Of a DNA stretch of 64,000 bases, positions 17,135-25,399 are shown one piece after another. Where the stretch lies: assembly GCA_023386315.1 (NCBI GenBank), contig JAEWJZ010000004.1:1-64000 (forward strand), in the 5' to 3' direction. How positions within the stretch are numbered: the stretch's first letter is position 1; the number at the start of each line of letters is the position of its first letter. This DNA comes from Bacillota bacterium (GTDB lineage Bacteria; Bacillota; Clostridia; Lachnospirales; Lachnospiraceae). Both the position numbers and the translations under genes were made by a program. The notes under the pieces are model-generated. The model was given only the letters and a program-made list of their open reading frames with translations, was not told the DNA's origin and searched no databases.

Positions 17135-18775
17135 TTATTCAAAATACATCTGGGCAAAAGGCACTTCATACTGAGTCTGGGTAAATCCCACCCCTTTTAA
17201 ATCTGACCCGTAGATTGCCTTATTGCACTCATAGGTAAGAGGGATATAAACTGCATCCTCATGAAGCCTGGTCAGAACGAAGCGGTACAGCTCCTGGCGT
17301 TTTTCTACATCTGTAGATACCAGTATTTCCGTAATTGCCTCATCAATCTCTGCCTTATCCTCAAGTCCCAGCTGCGCTGCGTAATCTCCGTATACCCGCT
17401 GTCTCATGGCAGCCAGAGAAGACTGTGGATCATAAGGTGTTCCCCAGCAGATGTTAAACACCATGTCGAAGTTTCCTGTTTTCATGTTGTCACGGTAAGA
17501 CTGTTCTTCTTCCCCCTTGATCTCCAGGCCGATTCCAAGCTTGCCGTATTCAGACTGAAGATATTCTGCAATGGTCTTTTCCGTAACGCTGTCGCTGTTG
17601 TATAAAAGAGACAGTTTCAAAGGTGTTCCGTCTTTTTCTCTTATATTCTGGCTTCCCATAACCCATCCGCTCTCATCTAACATATCAGCTGCCTTATCCT
17701 GGCTGAACTCATAGGGAGTTAAATCAATGTTGCAGTAAGGGACTGTCTTGGAAAACAGAGTATCAGCAGGTGCTTCCAGGCCGTAGAAAATACCGTCTGA
17801 AATTGCCTGACGGTTGGTGGCATGCTGAATCGCCTGACGCACTGCCTTATCCTTTAAAATATCATTTGTGGTATTAATTACGATCTGTCTGGTAGACGTA
17901 GGATCAGACAATGCAACGGAAAACTTATCACTTCCCTTATATTTGTTCACTGCATCAGCATCGATCATATTCTTTCCGAATATTAAATCAATTTCACCCT
18001 TTTCCAGTGCCAGAACACGGGTCTGGTTGTCCGGAATCACCTTAACGGTGATCTTTTTCACCTTTGGTTTCTCGCCCCAGTAGTTTTCATTAGCCTCAAA
18101 CACAGCGTATTCATCTGTAACGGATTCCTTCAGTACATAAGGACCTGTTCCGATATAAGCTTCCACGCCGTCCTTTGTGCTTCCGTTTTTCATGGCCTTC
18201 GGTGAGATCATTGCAAATGGTCTTGTAACTCCCAGCTCTGTCAGCATGGGATAATAAGGCTGTGAAAGCTCAATGACAAATGTTTCAGCATCAGGAGCGG
18301 ATACTCCCACCAGCAGATTCATCATTTCCAGCCATGTGTGACGTTCCTTGTTTTCAATGATCGCATCAAAATTTGCCTTAATGGCATTGGCATCACACAC
18401 CTCACCATCAGAGAACGTAACGCCCTTTCTGATTTTGAATGTATAGGTCTTCCCGTCATCGCTTATGTTCCAGCTTTCTGCCAGGCAGGGGGCATAACCA
18501 TCAGCAGTTATCGTAACCAGAGTCTCGTAAAGCATTTCCTGGGCATACATCTCTCCGGCATACAGATGGGGATTTAAATCCCTGATATCCCGAAAGTTTA
18601 CAAATACCAGCTCATCCTTTGGCGTCCCCTCAGATGCTTTCGTTGCTGCCGCTTCTGTGTTTACCTGGTCTTTGCCGGTTGCTGCAGCCTCTTTACTGCC
18701 CTGCTTCTGGCACCCTGATAAAAGGGCTGCAGAAATAACACCTGCCAGGCAGGTATATAATAATCTTTTTTTCAT
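17135..18775 (-). CDS. nikA: Nickel ABC transporter substrate-binding lipoprotein (NikA family)
   Basis: 546-aa lipoprotein (signal peptide to lipobox LSGC). Similarity to E. coli NikA runs along the length: LNPHLYAGEMYAQEMLYE, then FKIRKGVTFSDGE, IGTGPYVL, ANENYWGEKPKVKKITVKVI, IREKDGTPLKLSL, CWGTPYDPQS and the C-terminal EVPFAQMYF. The His of E. coli NikA that contacts nickel (in IFHRTWGAPYDP) is Asn here (VFNICWGTPYDP), so coordination or chelator preference must differ. It captures a nickel complex, or possibly a peptide-like chelate, at the surface for NikBCDE. The RBS is AGGAGGAGC. Confidence 0.85.
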   Translation of the reverse strand: MKKRLLYTCLAGVISAALLSGCQKQGSKEAAATGKDQVNTEAAATKASEGTPKDELVFVNFRDIRDLNPHLYAGEMYAQEMLYETLVTITADGYAPCLAESWNISDDGKTYTFKIRKGVTFSDGEVCDANAIKANFDAIIENKERHTWLEMMNLLVGVSAPDAETFVIELSQPYYPMLTELGVTRPFAMISPKAMKNGSTKDGVEAYIGTGPYVLKESVTDEYAVFEANENYWGEKPKVKKITVKVIPDNQTRVLALEKGEIDLIFGKNMIDADAVNKYKGSDKFSVALSDPTSTRQIVINTTNDILKDKAVRQAIQHATNRQAISDGIFYGLEAPADTLFSKTVPYCNIDLTPYEFSQDKAADMLDESGWVMGSQNIREKDGTPLKLSLLYNSDSVTEKTIAEYLQSEYGKLGIGLEIKGEEEQSYRDNMKTGNFDMVFNICWGTPYDPQSSLAAMRQRVYGDYAAQLGLEDKAEIDEAITEILVSTDVEKRQELYRFVLTRLHEDAVYIPLTYECNKAIYGSDLKGVGFTQTQYEVPFAQMYFE

Positions 18776-18799
18776 AATTGCTCCTCCTGATTTGCTATG

Positions 18800-18831
18800 G
18801 TGTTAACTATAACACAGTTAGTCATGACTTA
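18800..18831. promoter_or_regulatory. Inverted repeats upstream of nikA, candidate regulator sites
   Basis: The 80-nt gap between lysR and nikA holds GTGTTA-ACTA-TAACAC (18800-18815) and, 4 nt away, the perfect palindrome AGTCATGACT (18820-18829) with near-symmetric flanks. A TATAGT that could be a -10 lies inside the first repeat on the minus strand. The neighbouring LysR protein is the obvious candidate binder. Confidence 0.5.
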
Positions 18832-18855
18832 CTAATACAAATCAGGAAGAGCCGG

Positions 18856-19782
18856 TTATAACAATCCGTTATAGGCAGCCAGCGTTTTTTTTAATTCTTC
18901 TATGTAAAACCGTGCTTCTAAAGACAGATCCTTTTTCTTCTGTTTTACATATCCCAGAGTCAGAAATTTCTCACAGTCCCTCACCTTCAATGCCCGTATT
19001 CCCTGTCCTTCATATTCTCCGGACACAAAATCGATGCCCAGGCAGCAGACGTCCGTATGCTTTAACATACTGGTGATCAGATAGTCGCTGTTGGTGCAGA
19101 CCGCATTATTTAAGTTCTCCATCTGAACTGCACCCACACTGATCCGTTCAATATGATGCTCCATTGCAAAAAAATCCTTGGTCCCCTCAATAAATTTTAA
19201 CCGGGAAAGCTCAGTAAGCTCTACAGACTCCCTGTCATACCATGGGTGACGGCTCCCTAAATAAACACAGATGGAAAGCTCGGCAAGAGGAAAAAATTCC
19301 AGTTTTTTATGCCAGATAATATGCTTAAAGCACTGCAGCTGGGTATGTGCGAGATAAACAATTCCGATCTCGGATATGTGCTCAGACACATCGTCCGTAA
19401 TTTCCTCCACATTCCCTTCCCGAAATCCGAACGTAACGTTCTGATCCTTTCGGGCCTCATAGATATCCGCTATCAGCTTAGCAAGAATGCTGCTCTGATA
19501 CCCTGAAACAGAAAAATAATTGCCTGTTTTTTTCTGAACAAGAGACCGGATCATATTGGAATTCTTCAATATGGTAAGTGCGTGGCCGTAGAGCATCTTT
19601 CCCTGCTCTGTCATACGCATCCCCCTGCTGTTGCGTTCAAACAGAATTACACCTAAATCCTTTTCCAGATTTGCTATCACCTTACTGACATTGGGTTGAG
19701 AAGTATAAAGCTGCTCAGCCGCCTTGTTTAAGCTGCCATGGTCCGCAGTTGCTACAAAGTATTCCAGTTGTTTTATCTCCAT
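18856..19782 (-). CDS. LysR family transcriptional regulator
   Basis: 308-aa LysR regulator. The N-terminal winged helix is MEIKQLEYFVATADHGSLNKAAEQLYTSQPNVSKVIANLEKDLG (about residues 1-45); the rest is the LysR substrate-binding domain. It is on the same strand as nikA, 80 nt upstream of it, and 11 nt behind a methyltransferase gene, so the methyltransferase and lysR are probably one transcript. It likely controls the nik operon through the repeats at 18800-18829. The RBS ACGGAGGAATAA is good. The effector is unknown. Confidence 0.9.
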   Translation of the reverse strand: MEIKQLEYFVATADHGSLNKAAEQLYTSQPNVSKVIANLEKDLGVILFERNSRGMRMTEQGKMLYGHALTILKNSNMIRSLVQKKTGNYFSVSGYQSSILAKLIADIYEARKDQNVTFGFREGNVEEITDDVSEHISEIGIVYLAHTQLQCFKHIIWHKKLEFFPLAELSICVYLGSRHPWYDRESVELTELSRLKFIEGTKDFFAMEHHIERISVGAVQMENLNNAVCTNSDYLITSMLKHTDVCCLGIDFVSGEYEGQGIRALKVRDCEKFLTLGYVKQKKKDLSLEARFYIEELKKTLAAYNGLL

Positions 19783-19793
19783 TTATTCCTCCG

Positions 19794-20426
19794 TTAATTA
19801 AAAATCTCCGGCCGCTTTCTCGCCTTTAAGCAGCATAAGGGCAAAAAGCCGGTATGGATCATCCTGACAGCAACTGGCTCAAATCCGTTCTCTGCAACAA
19901 AAGCAGTTAACGATTGATCGTCCCAGCTGTGAAAGGTATGAAACCCAAGCAGGTTTAGTATTCTGGTACTCAGATAAACTTTTTCCCCTTTCGCCGCTAC
20001 AAAAGTGGGAGCAAATAAAAAGCCCCCTGGTTTCAGAACTCTGTAAATTTCAGACAGCGCCTTTTCAGGGGCCGGCATAATGTGCAAAGCATTGGCAATC
20101 ACCACACCGTCAAAAACCTCCGGTTCAAACTGTAAATCGGTTGCATCCTGAACAGAAAAGCGAAGGTTCTCCGGTGCCTGCTTCTTCTGAGCTGTATGTA
20201 TCATGTTTTCCGAAAAATCCGTCGCTTCTAAAAATCCCACTGATTGGGAAATGAGGAAAGAAAGCTGTCCCGTACCGCATGCCAGCTCCAAAACTGTCAT
20301 GCTTTTATCTAAATCCGCACCGATCTCCCTGCTGATTTCCTCATACATCTTTCGGTCCTTCTTCATAAAAAGCCCGTATACTCCTGATACCTTCTGCCAG
20401 AATGTTTTATTTGCCTGATCCTTCAT
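19794..20426 (-). CDS. Class I SAM-dependent methyltransferase
   Basis: 210-aa Rossmann-fold methyltransferase. Motif I is VLELACGTGQLSF (about residue 45), with ATDFSENMI, then FDGVVIANALHIMPAPEKALSEIYRVLKPGGFLF as motifs IV-VI of the UbiE/MenG-like group. The start at 20426 (MKDQANKTFW) is forced: the longer frame to 20486 would begin inside the promoter (TTGACA-17-TATCAT at 20468-20496). GGGAG lies about 10 nt upstream. The substrate is unknown. Adjacency to lysR and nik suggests coregulation but not a defined role. Confidence 0.85.
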   Translation of the reverse strand: MKDQANKTFWQKVSGVYGLFMKKDRKMYEEISREIGADLDKSMTVLELACGTGQLSFLISQSVGFLEATDFSENMIHTAQKKQAPENLRFSVQDATDLQFEPEVFDGVVIANALHIMPAPEKALSEIYRVLKPGGFLFAPTFVAAKGEKVYLSTRILNLLGFHTFHSWDDQSLTAFVAENGFEPVAVRMIHTGFLPLCCLKARKRPEIFN

Positions 20427-20467
20427 CTTTTTACACTCTCCCTTTTTATCAGATATAAATTTACCCA

Positions 20468-20496
20468 ATGATAGCACCCGCCGCATTTCATGTCAA
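20468..20496 (-). promoter_or_regulatory. Sigma-A promoter of methyltransferase-lysR
   Basis: On the minus strand TTGACA (20491-20496) and TATCAT (20468-20473) are 17 nt apart. It starts 18 nt past the terminator of small RNA copy 1, so the methyltransferase is transcribed independently of that RNA. Confidence 0.75.
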
Positions 20497-20513
20497 TGGC
20501 CGCCTGGATAACC

Positions 20514-20650
20514 AAAAAAGCCGTACTGTCATGCGGTAACAGGTACGGCCTTTTCGTAGGAGTCATGATCCCTCACGGGTCAAATGAAGGATGCAATCAG
20601 AGGGTTAGTCTGATGTTAGAATATTCACACGCAGTTAGCATTAACTAACT
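20514..20650 (-). ncRNA. Unidentified structured small RNA, copy 1
   Basis: A self-contained transcription unit of about 137 nt. After the promoter come, on the minus strand, a 7-bp hairpin CAGTTAG/CTAACTG, the conserved GTGAATATTC, a TCAGA/TCTGA hairpin with ACCC in its loop, a CCC-GTGA-GGG hairpin with a GNRA-type tetraloop, a single-stranded CTCCTAC and a strong terminator (GCCGTAC...GTACGGC, then six T residues at 20514-20519). A near-identical copy lies at 24292-24429. The core is nearly invariant, while the terminator stem sequence changes on both sides and keeps its pairing. No ORF with an RBS is visible. I do not recognise the family. CTCCTAC is complementary to Shine-Dalgarno sequences, so a role as trans-acting antisense RNA is possible. 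Confidence 0.75.
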
Positions 20651-20656
20651 GTCATA

Positions 20657-20685
20657 ATAATATCATAAGCATTCAGAAAAAACAA
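20657..20685 (-). promoter_or_regulatory. Promoter of small RNA copy 1
   Basis: On the minus strand TTGTTT (20680-20685) and TATTAT (20657-20662) are 17 nt apart, with TGA before the -10 (extended -10). The arrangement is repeated at copy 2. Confidence 0.7.
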
Positions 20686-20712
20686 GCCCCCTTTTTGGAA
20701 AAGAATTATCAA

Positions 20713-21513
20713 CTAAACCGGCAGCATCCACTGCAGAACATTCTTAATATAATGATCCCAGAAATCCCAGTTATGACCTCCCGGTCCTTCCTCAAAAAAT
20801 ACATGAGCTCCCTTTTCTTCCATGATTTTTTTCACTTTGGTGTTCATTTCATAAAGAAAATCTTCTGTTCCGCATGCCTGATAAAGCTCGGGTACGATCC
20901 CGTCTTTTACACAGCGGTCATACAGATGCATCAGATCTGCATTGCTTCCTGAAAGTTCCTCTGGATTTTCAAAAATATTTTTCCAGGGAAATGGTCCGTC
21001 AATGGATCCGTTTTTGATACCTTCAAATGTTTCTGCGATATTCAGCGCACCTGACATACTTGCAGCCTTTGCATACTGCTCCGGCTTTGACAGCCCTAAA
21101 AACCAGGCTCCATAGCCTCCCATGGAAAGACCTGCCACAAAGGTATCTTCCCGCCTTTTTGAAACCGGGAAAATGCTTTTAATAAATGCAGGAAGCTCCT
21201 CTGAAAAGAAGGTAAAGTAACGGCTGCCACGGTACATATCCTGATAGAAGCTGTTTTCTGCTGACGCCATGACTACCACACAGCAATGCTTCTGGGCATA
21301 ACGCTCTATGTTGGAAAAACGCATCCAGGAGCTGTAATCTCCAAATGCTCCATGAAGCAGATATAAGACTGGCAGACCTTTTTCATAAGGAAATGCTTTC
21401 TTTGCCGATTCACTGGTGATCTGCTCATTTCCCTCGGGTGTTGGTACAAATACGTTAACATCCACGGTATGTCCCAAAGAATAACTATAATAATGACAAT
21501 TCATACTGGCCAT
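20713..21513 (-). CDS. Esterase D / tributyrin esterase-like alpha/beta hydrolase
   Basis: 266-aa serine esterase of the EstA/esterase D group. The nucleophile elbow is GLSMGGYGAW, the oxyanion loop YLLHGAFGDYSSW, the acid is the Asp of GTEDFLYE and the His lies in GGHNWDFW. There is no signal peptide, so it is cytoplasmic. The start at 21513 (MASMNCHYYS) has GGGAGG 8 nt upstream and is preferred over ATG 21540. It is divergent from the GH31 gene and shares an intergenic region with an 18-nt inverted repeat. It could remove acyl groups from glycosides handled by the GH31 enzyme (inference). Confidence 0.85.
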   Translation of the reverse strand: MASMNCHYYSYSLGHTVDVNVFVPTPEGNEQITSESAKKAFPYEKGLPVLYLLHGAFGDYSSWMRFSNIERYAQKHCCVVVMASAENSFYQDMYRGSRYFTFFSEELPAFIKSIFPVSKRREDTFVAGLSMGGYGAWFLGLSKPEQYAKAASMSGALNIAETFEGIKNGSIDGPFPWKNIFENPEELSGSNADLMHLYDRCVKDGIVPELYQACGTEDFLYEMNTKVKKIMEEKGAHVFFEEGPGGHNWDFWDHYIKNVLQWMLPV

Positions 21514-21562
21514 GGTTGAAACCTCCCTTTTTTCCTTCATTATATTCGTCTTTTCCTGACAG

Positions 21563-21711
21563 TACTAGACGAAAATTGCACTATTTTGATATATCCTATA
21601 CTTATTTTGCTCTTTTAATCTCTGGTATTCGTCTGCATCCAGCATATTTCACTCTGAAAGAGTGCAAGATATGTATAGTTTTGGCTGACAGTCTGCAATT
21701 TTAGTCTAGTA
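21563..21711. repeat. Inverted 18-nt repeat in the esterase/GH31 divergent promoter region
   Basis: TACTAGACGAAAATTGCA (21563-21580) recurs inverted at 21694-21711 with 17 of 18 bases identical. The two arms sit next to the two divergent genes, about 50 nt from the esterase start and 72 nt from the GH31 start. This is the layout of a regulator binding once at each promoter. The AraC regulator at 24560 is a plausible binder. Confidence 0.7.
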
Positions 21712-21782
21712 TTCGATTGCCGTTTTCTTTATGATTATAGCACAAACCTGTTTTAGAATTACAGTAAAGGAGTATATGCCTT

Positions 21783-24284
21783 ATGAAGCTATGTACAAAC
21801 GTGAATGAAGTAAAGGAGATGGATGGTTATTTTCAGATTATTACCAATTCCATCGAAATCCGGGTACAGTTTTTAACAGAATCCATTTTAAGAATCCGCG
21901 CAGGATTTGACGGGGATTTTGCGGAAGAGTCCTACAGTCTGGTTATGACTGCATGGGAGGACCGCATGGACGGGGTTCTTAAAAACCAGAGAAAACGAGT
22001 GACCCCAGCCGCTGCAAGTCTCAGCCAGACAAAAGACCAGGCAATTCTAAACGGCTCCCAGTTAAAGGTTGTTATTGAGAAGGACCCATTCCGCATCTGC
22101 GTTTACGATAAAGAAGGCACTTCTCTCCATTCTGATATTGTAGATCTTGGATATTTAGAGGACAGCAACCATCGCAGGATTCACACCAGCGAGATTTCAC
22201 CGGAAGACTGCTTCTACGGATTCGGTGAGAAGAGCGGACAATGGAATAAGGCCCAGAAATTCTTATCCATGAGTCCCAAGGATGCCATGGGTTATAACCC
22301 GAAAGAAACAGATTCCCTGTATAAGCACATTCCTTTTTATGTTAAATTAAACCGCAGTTCAAAAAAGGCAGTGGGATATTTCTATCATAATACGTATGAA
22401 TGTGATTTTGATATGGGCAGAGAAAAGAGCAATTACTGGAAGCCACACAGCCGGTACCGTACCGACGGCGGTGATATCGATTTATTCCTGATTGCCGGTC
22501 CGTCCATTCGGGAAGTTGTTTCCCGGTATACGGATCTTACCGGTAAATCCGCCATGCTTCCCCGGTATGCACTTGGATACCTGGGTTCCTCCATGTATTA
22601 TCCGGAACTGGAGGCAGACTGTGATGATGCAATCACGGAATTTATCGACACAACAAAAGAAGAAGATATTCCGGTAGATGGTTTTCAGCTTTCCTCCGGT
22701 TACACCTCTCAGGACACCGAACAGGGCGTAAAACGCTGTGTATTTACATGGAATGAAAAACGCTTTAAAAATCCCAGAGACTTCTTTGCGCAAATGAAAA
22801 AAAGAGGAATCACCGTATCTCCAAACGTAAAGCCGGGAATCCTTCTGTCTCATCCCAATCTTGAACAGATGAAAGCAAAGGATATCTTTGTAAAAGACAG
22901 CCAGAGCGATGAACCTGGTATCGGTACCTGGTGGGGCGGCAAGGGAGTTTTCGCCGATTTCACCAAACCTGTAACCCGCAGTGTATGGAAGGAACTGTTA
23001 AAGGAAAATGTTCTGGAAATGGGAACCTGCTCTGTGTGGAACGATAACTGTGAATACGACAGTATGGTGGACAAAGACTGCCGCTGTGATTTTGAAGGCA
23101 AGGGCGGCACCATCGGCCAGTTAAAGTCTGTAATGTCCAATATCATGTGTCAGATCACCGATGAAGCCATTCATGAGACCTTTGACAATACCAGACCATT
23201 TATCGTATGCCGGTCCGGACACAGCGGTATTCAGCGCTACGCACAGACCTGGGCTGGAGATAACTTAACCTGCTGGGATTCGTTAAAATATAACATTGCA
23301 ACCATACTGGGCATGAGTTTAAGCGGTGTAGCAAACCAAGGCTGTGACATCGGCGGCTTTTACGGCACATCACCGGAAGCAGAGCTGATGGTCCGCTGGA
23401 TACAGAATGGTATTTTCCAGCCAAGATTTTCGGTTCACTCCGTAAACACAGATAATACGGTAACGGAGCCCTGGATGTACGGAAACCACACCGGATACAT
23501 CCGGGATGCCATCAAATTCCGTTACAGACTGATTCCTTACCTCTACTCTCTTATGGAACGTGCCCATGAGACCGGTCTCCCCATCATGGAGCCTATGTGC
23601 AGCGCATTCCAAAATGACCCCGCCTGTTATGAAGAGGGTATCGATTTTATGATCGGGGATTCTCTGCTGGTAGCAAATGTAGTGGAAAAAGGCGCTCTTA
23701 CAAGAAAGGTCTACCTGCCGGAAGGCGAGACTTTCTATGATTTCTATACCAGAGAGAAATACGAGGGAGGACAAACCCTTGAGTTCCCGGTAACAATGGC
23801 AAGTATCCCGCTCTTTGTACGGGAGGGTGCAATTATTCCTATGGCGGCGAACCAGATGAACAACTTGACGACCGAATGCGTCACCGGCATCCATCTGCTT
23901 CTGGCTGCTGGCAAAAACAATTCCTTCACTCTCTATGAAGATGACGGCACTACTTTAAATTACCAAAACGGAGATTATTTAAAGACTAAAATTGAAATGA
24001 CTGCAGGTGAACAGACTGTTGTGGAATTTAATCAGGAGGGCAGCTATCAGACGTCTGTTGAAAACATTTATTTAGATGTGGTCCGCAGAGATAAAGCACC
24101 GTTCTGGATAACTTTAGACGGCAAAGAGCTTCCTCATTTTCTGTATCGTAAAAAATTTGAGGCGGCAGACTGCGGCTGGTATTACAGCCAGACACTGAAA
24201 TCCGTTCAGATTAAATATCCCAATCCCAAGAAAGACTGCAGGCTTGTGATTTCATTCCAGCAATTTGATATGATCGGTATGTAA
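21783..24284 (+). CDS. Glycoside hydrolase family 31 (alpha-glucosidase/alpha-xylosidase-like)
   Basis: 833-aa GH31 enzyme. The N-terminal galactose-mutarotase-like domain includes CFYGFGEKSGQWNK. The catalytic barrel has the nucleophile Asp in SVWNDNCEYDS and the acid/base Asp in WAGDNLTCWDSL. The C-terminal beta domains include the typical LFVREGAIIPM and FTLYEDDGTTLNYQNG. There is no signal peptide, so it acts on imported oligosaccharides. It removes terminal alpha-linked glucose or xylose; which one cannot be decided from sequence. The RBS AAAGGAG lies 11 nt before the ATG. The gene is preceded by one arm of the inverted repeat and followed by the bidirectional hairpin that also ends small RNA copy 2. 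Confidence 0.9.
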   Translation: MKLCTNVNEVKEMDGYFQIITNSIEIRVQFLTESILRIRAGFDGDFAEESYSLVMTAWEDRMDGVLKNQRKRVTPAAASLSQTKDQAILNGSQLKVVIEKDPFRICVYDKEGTSLHSDIVDLGYLEDSNHRRIHTSEISPEDCFYGFGEKSGQWNKAQKFLSMSPKDAMGYNPKETDSLYKHIPFYVKLNRSSKKAVGYFYHNTYECDFDMGREKSNYWKPHSRYRTDGGDIDLFLIAGPSIREVVSRYTDLTGKSAMLPRYALGYLGSSMYYPELEADCDDAITEFIDTTKEEDIPVDGFQLSSGYTSQDTEQGVKRCVFTWNEKRFKNPRDFFAQMKKRGITVSPNVKPGILLSHPNLEQMKAKDIFVKDSQSDEPGIGTWWGGKGVFADFTKPVTRSVWKELLKENVLEMGTCSVWNDNCEYDSMVDKDCRCDFEGKGGTIGQLKSVMSNIMCQITDEAIHETFDNTRPFIVCRSGHSGIQRYAQTWAGDNLTCWDSLKYNIATILGMSLSGVANQGCDIGGFYGTSPEAELMVRWIQNGIFQPRFSVHSVNTDNTVTEPWMYGNHTGYIRDAIKFRYRLIPYLYSLMERAHETGLPIMEPMCSAFQNDPACYEEGIDFMIGDSLLVANVVEKGALTRKVYLPEGETFYDFYTREKYEGGQTLEFPVTMASIPLFVREGAIIPMAANQMNNLTTECVTGIHLLLAAGKNNSFTLYEDDGTTLNYQNGDYLKTKIEMTAGEQTVVEFNQEGSYQTSVENIYLDVVRRDKAPFWITLDGKELPHFLYRKKFEAADCGWYYSQTLKSVQIKYPNPKKDCRLVISFQQFDMIGM

Positions 24285-24291
24285 CAATACC

Positions 24292-24429
24292 AAAAAGCCC
24301 GTCCCTGTCATGCGGTTACAGGGGCGGGTTTTTTGTAGGAGTCATGATCCCTCACGGGTCAATGAAGGATAATCTCAGAGGGTTAGTCTGATGTATAGAA
24401 TATTCACATGTAGTTAGTTGCCGCTAACT
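24292..24429 (-). ncRNA. Unidentified structured small RNA, copy 2
   Basis: Paralogue of the RNA at 20514-20650, same strand. On the minus strand it has the 5' hairpin AGTTAG/CTAACT with a different loop, then GTGAATATTC, the TCAGA/TCTGA hairpin, CCC-GTGA-GGG, CTCCTAC and a terminator CCCGCCCCTGT...ACAGGGACGGG with five T residues (24292-24296). The loop ACCGCATG of the terminator hairpin is the same in both copies, whereas the stem has changed with compensating bases. On the plus strand the same hairpin is followed by six T residues and also terminates the GH31 gene. The RNA ends 8 nt beyond the GH31 stop codon. Confidence 0.75.
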
Positions 24430-24435
24430 GTATTT

Positions 24436-24464
24436 ATAATATCACAGGAGTTAAAAAAAAGCAA
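24436..24464 (-). promoter_or_regulatory. Promoter of small RNA copy 2
   Basis: On the minus strand TTGCTT (24459-24464) and TATTAT (24436-24441) are 17 nt apart, with TGA before the -10. The -35, T-rich spacer start and extended -10 match copy 1, although the spacer otherwise differs. Confidence 0.7.
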
Positions 24465-24559
24465 GAACATTTACCGAGATCATTTCTCATTAATCCCATA
24501 TTGATATCCTTCCATTAAAACGTTATAATGAAGCCAGCCTAACGCAGGGAGGTAATATC

Positions 24560-25390
24560 TTGATTGACACAGCAAGTTATATAATGGCAGGGGGCCGCAT
24601 GATTGCCAGTGAACGCATTCAGGGCGTGAACGATAATATGGCAAAATCCCATTATCACGAATACTTTGAATTATATTATCTGGAATACGGAACACGCTAC
24701 CATATGGTGAACGATAATATTTATTCCTTAAACTCAGGGGAATTCATTATCTTTCCTCCCTATTCCATGCACCATTCCTATGGAGATAATGACGTGCCCT
24801 TTAAACGGGTTCTGGTCTATTTTTCCCCGGAAACGATCATTGTGCCGGAAGTTCTCCACACGCTCAGCCAGTCAGCCGGAGTTTACCGGTTTGATACAAA
24901 AGCCAGCCAGTCCGTTCATCTTCTTATCAATGAAATTCTAAAAGAACAGGGAGAAGGAGCAGGGTTTCATTCTGATGCCATGAAGATGCTTTTAAATCTG
25001 CTTTTAATTAAGATTGCCAGAAGAGCGGATGAAAAAGCAGCCCCGGAAAACCGGAGCCGCATTACAGAAATTCTTCATTACCTTCACAGCCATTCTTCGG
25101 AGAACATCACCCTGGAGGACCTTGCTTCCCGCTTTTATTTAAGCCCTTATTACTTATGCCGGGAATTTAAGCGCTACACCAACAGCACAATTATTCAATA
25201 TATTAATAACATACGCATCATCCATGCTCAAAGGCTTTTCATGGAGACAAACCGGACAATTACGGATATCAGCAAAGAAGTTGGTTTTTCCAATGTAACC
25301 CATTTTAACCGCGTATTTAAGTCCATTATCGGCATGTCGCCCTCCAAAAGCCGCAGACAGTATGCAGATCAGAAAAAAGCAGGGCAATGA
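24560..25390 (+). CDS. AraC family transcriptional regulator
   Basis: 276-aa regulator with an N-terminal cupin-like sensor (HYHEYFELYYLEYGTRYHMVND, then FIIFPPYSMHHS) and a C-terminal pair of helix-turn-helix motifs (ITLEDLASRFYLSPYYLCREFKRY and ITDISKEVGFSNVTHFNRVFKS). The start is TTG at 24560, chosen because GGGAGG lies 7 nt upstream and no ATG follows until residue 9. The sensor type usually binds a sugar. It sits between the GH31 gene and an esterase and may control the divergent esterase/GH31 promoters. Confidence 0.9.
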   Translation: MIDTASYIMAGGRMIASERIQGVNDNMAKSHYHEYFELYYLEYGTRYHMVNDNIYSLNSGEFIIFPPYSMHHSYGDNDVPFKRVLVYFSPETIIVPEVLHTLSQSAGVYRFDTKASQSVHLLINEILKEQGEGAGFHSDAMKMLLNLLLIKIARRADEKAAPENRSRITEILHYLHSHSSENITLEDLASRFYLSPYYLCREFKRYTNSTIIQYINNIRIIHAQRLFMETNRTITDISKEVGFSNVTHFNRVFKSIIGMSPSKSRRQYADQKKAGQ

Positions 25391-25399
25391 GTAAAGATC

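Noticed and set aside
13650..18775. Plain oligopeptide (Opp/Dpp) transporter
   Set aside because: The ATPases and permeases would allow it, but the binding protein follows NikA along its whole length, so a nickel-type call is preferred.
20427..20486. Longer N-terminus for the methyltransferase starting at 20486
   Set aside because: These codons overlap a TTGACA-17-TATCAT promoter, so the message starts downstream of that ATG.
20514..20685. Small RNA copy 1 as a riboswitch of the methyltransferase gene
   Set aside because: The methyltransferase has its own promoter after the RNA terminator, and copy 2 has no downstream minus-strand gene in the same relation.
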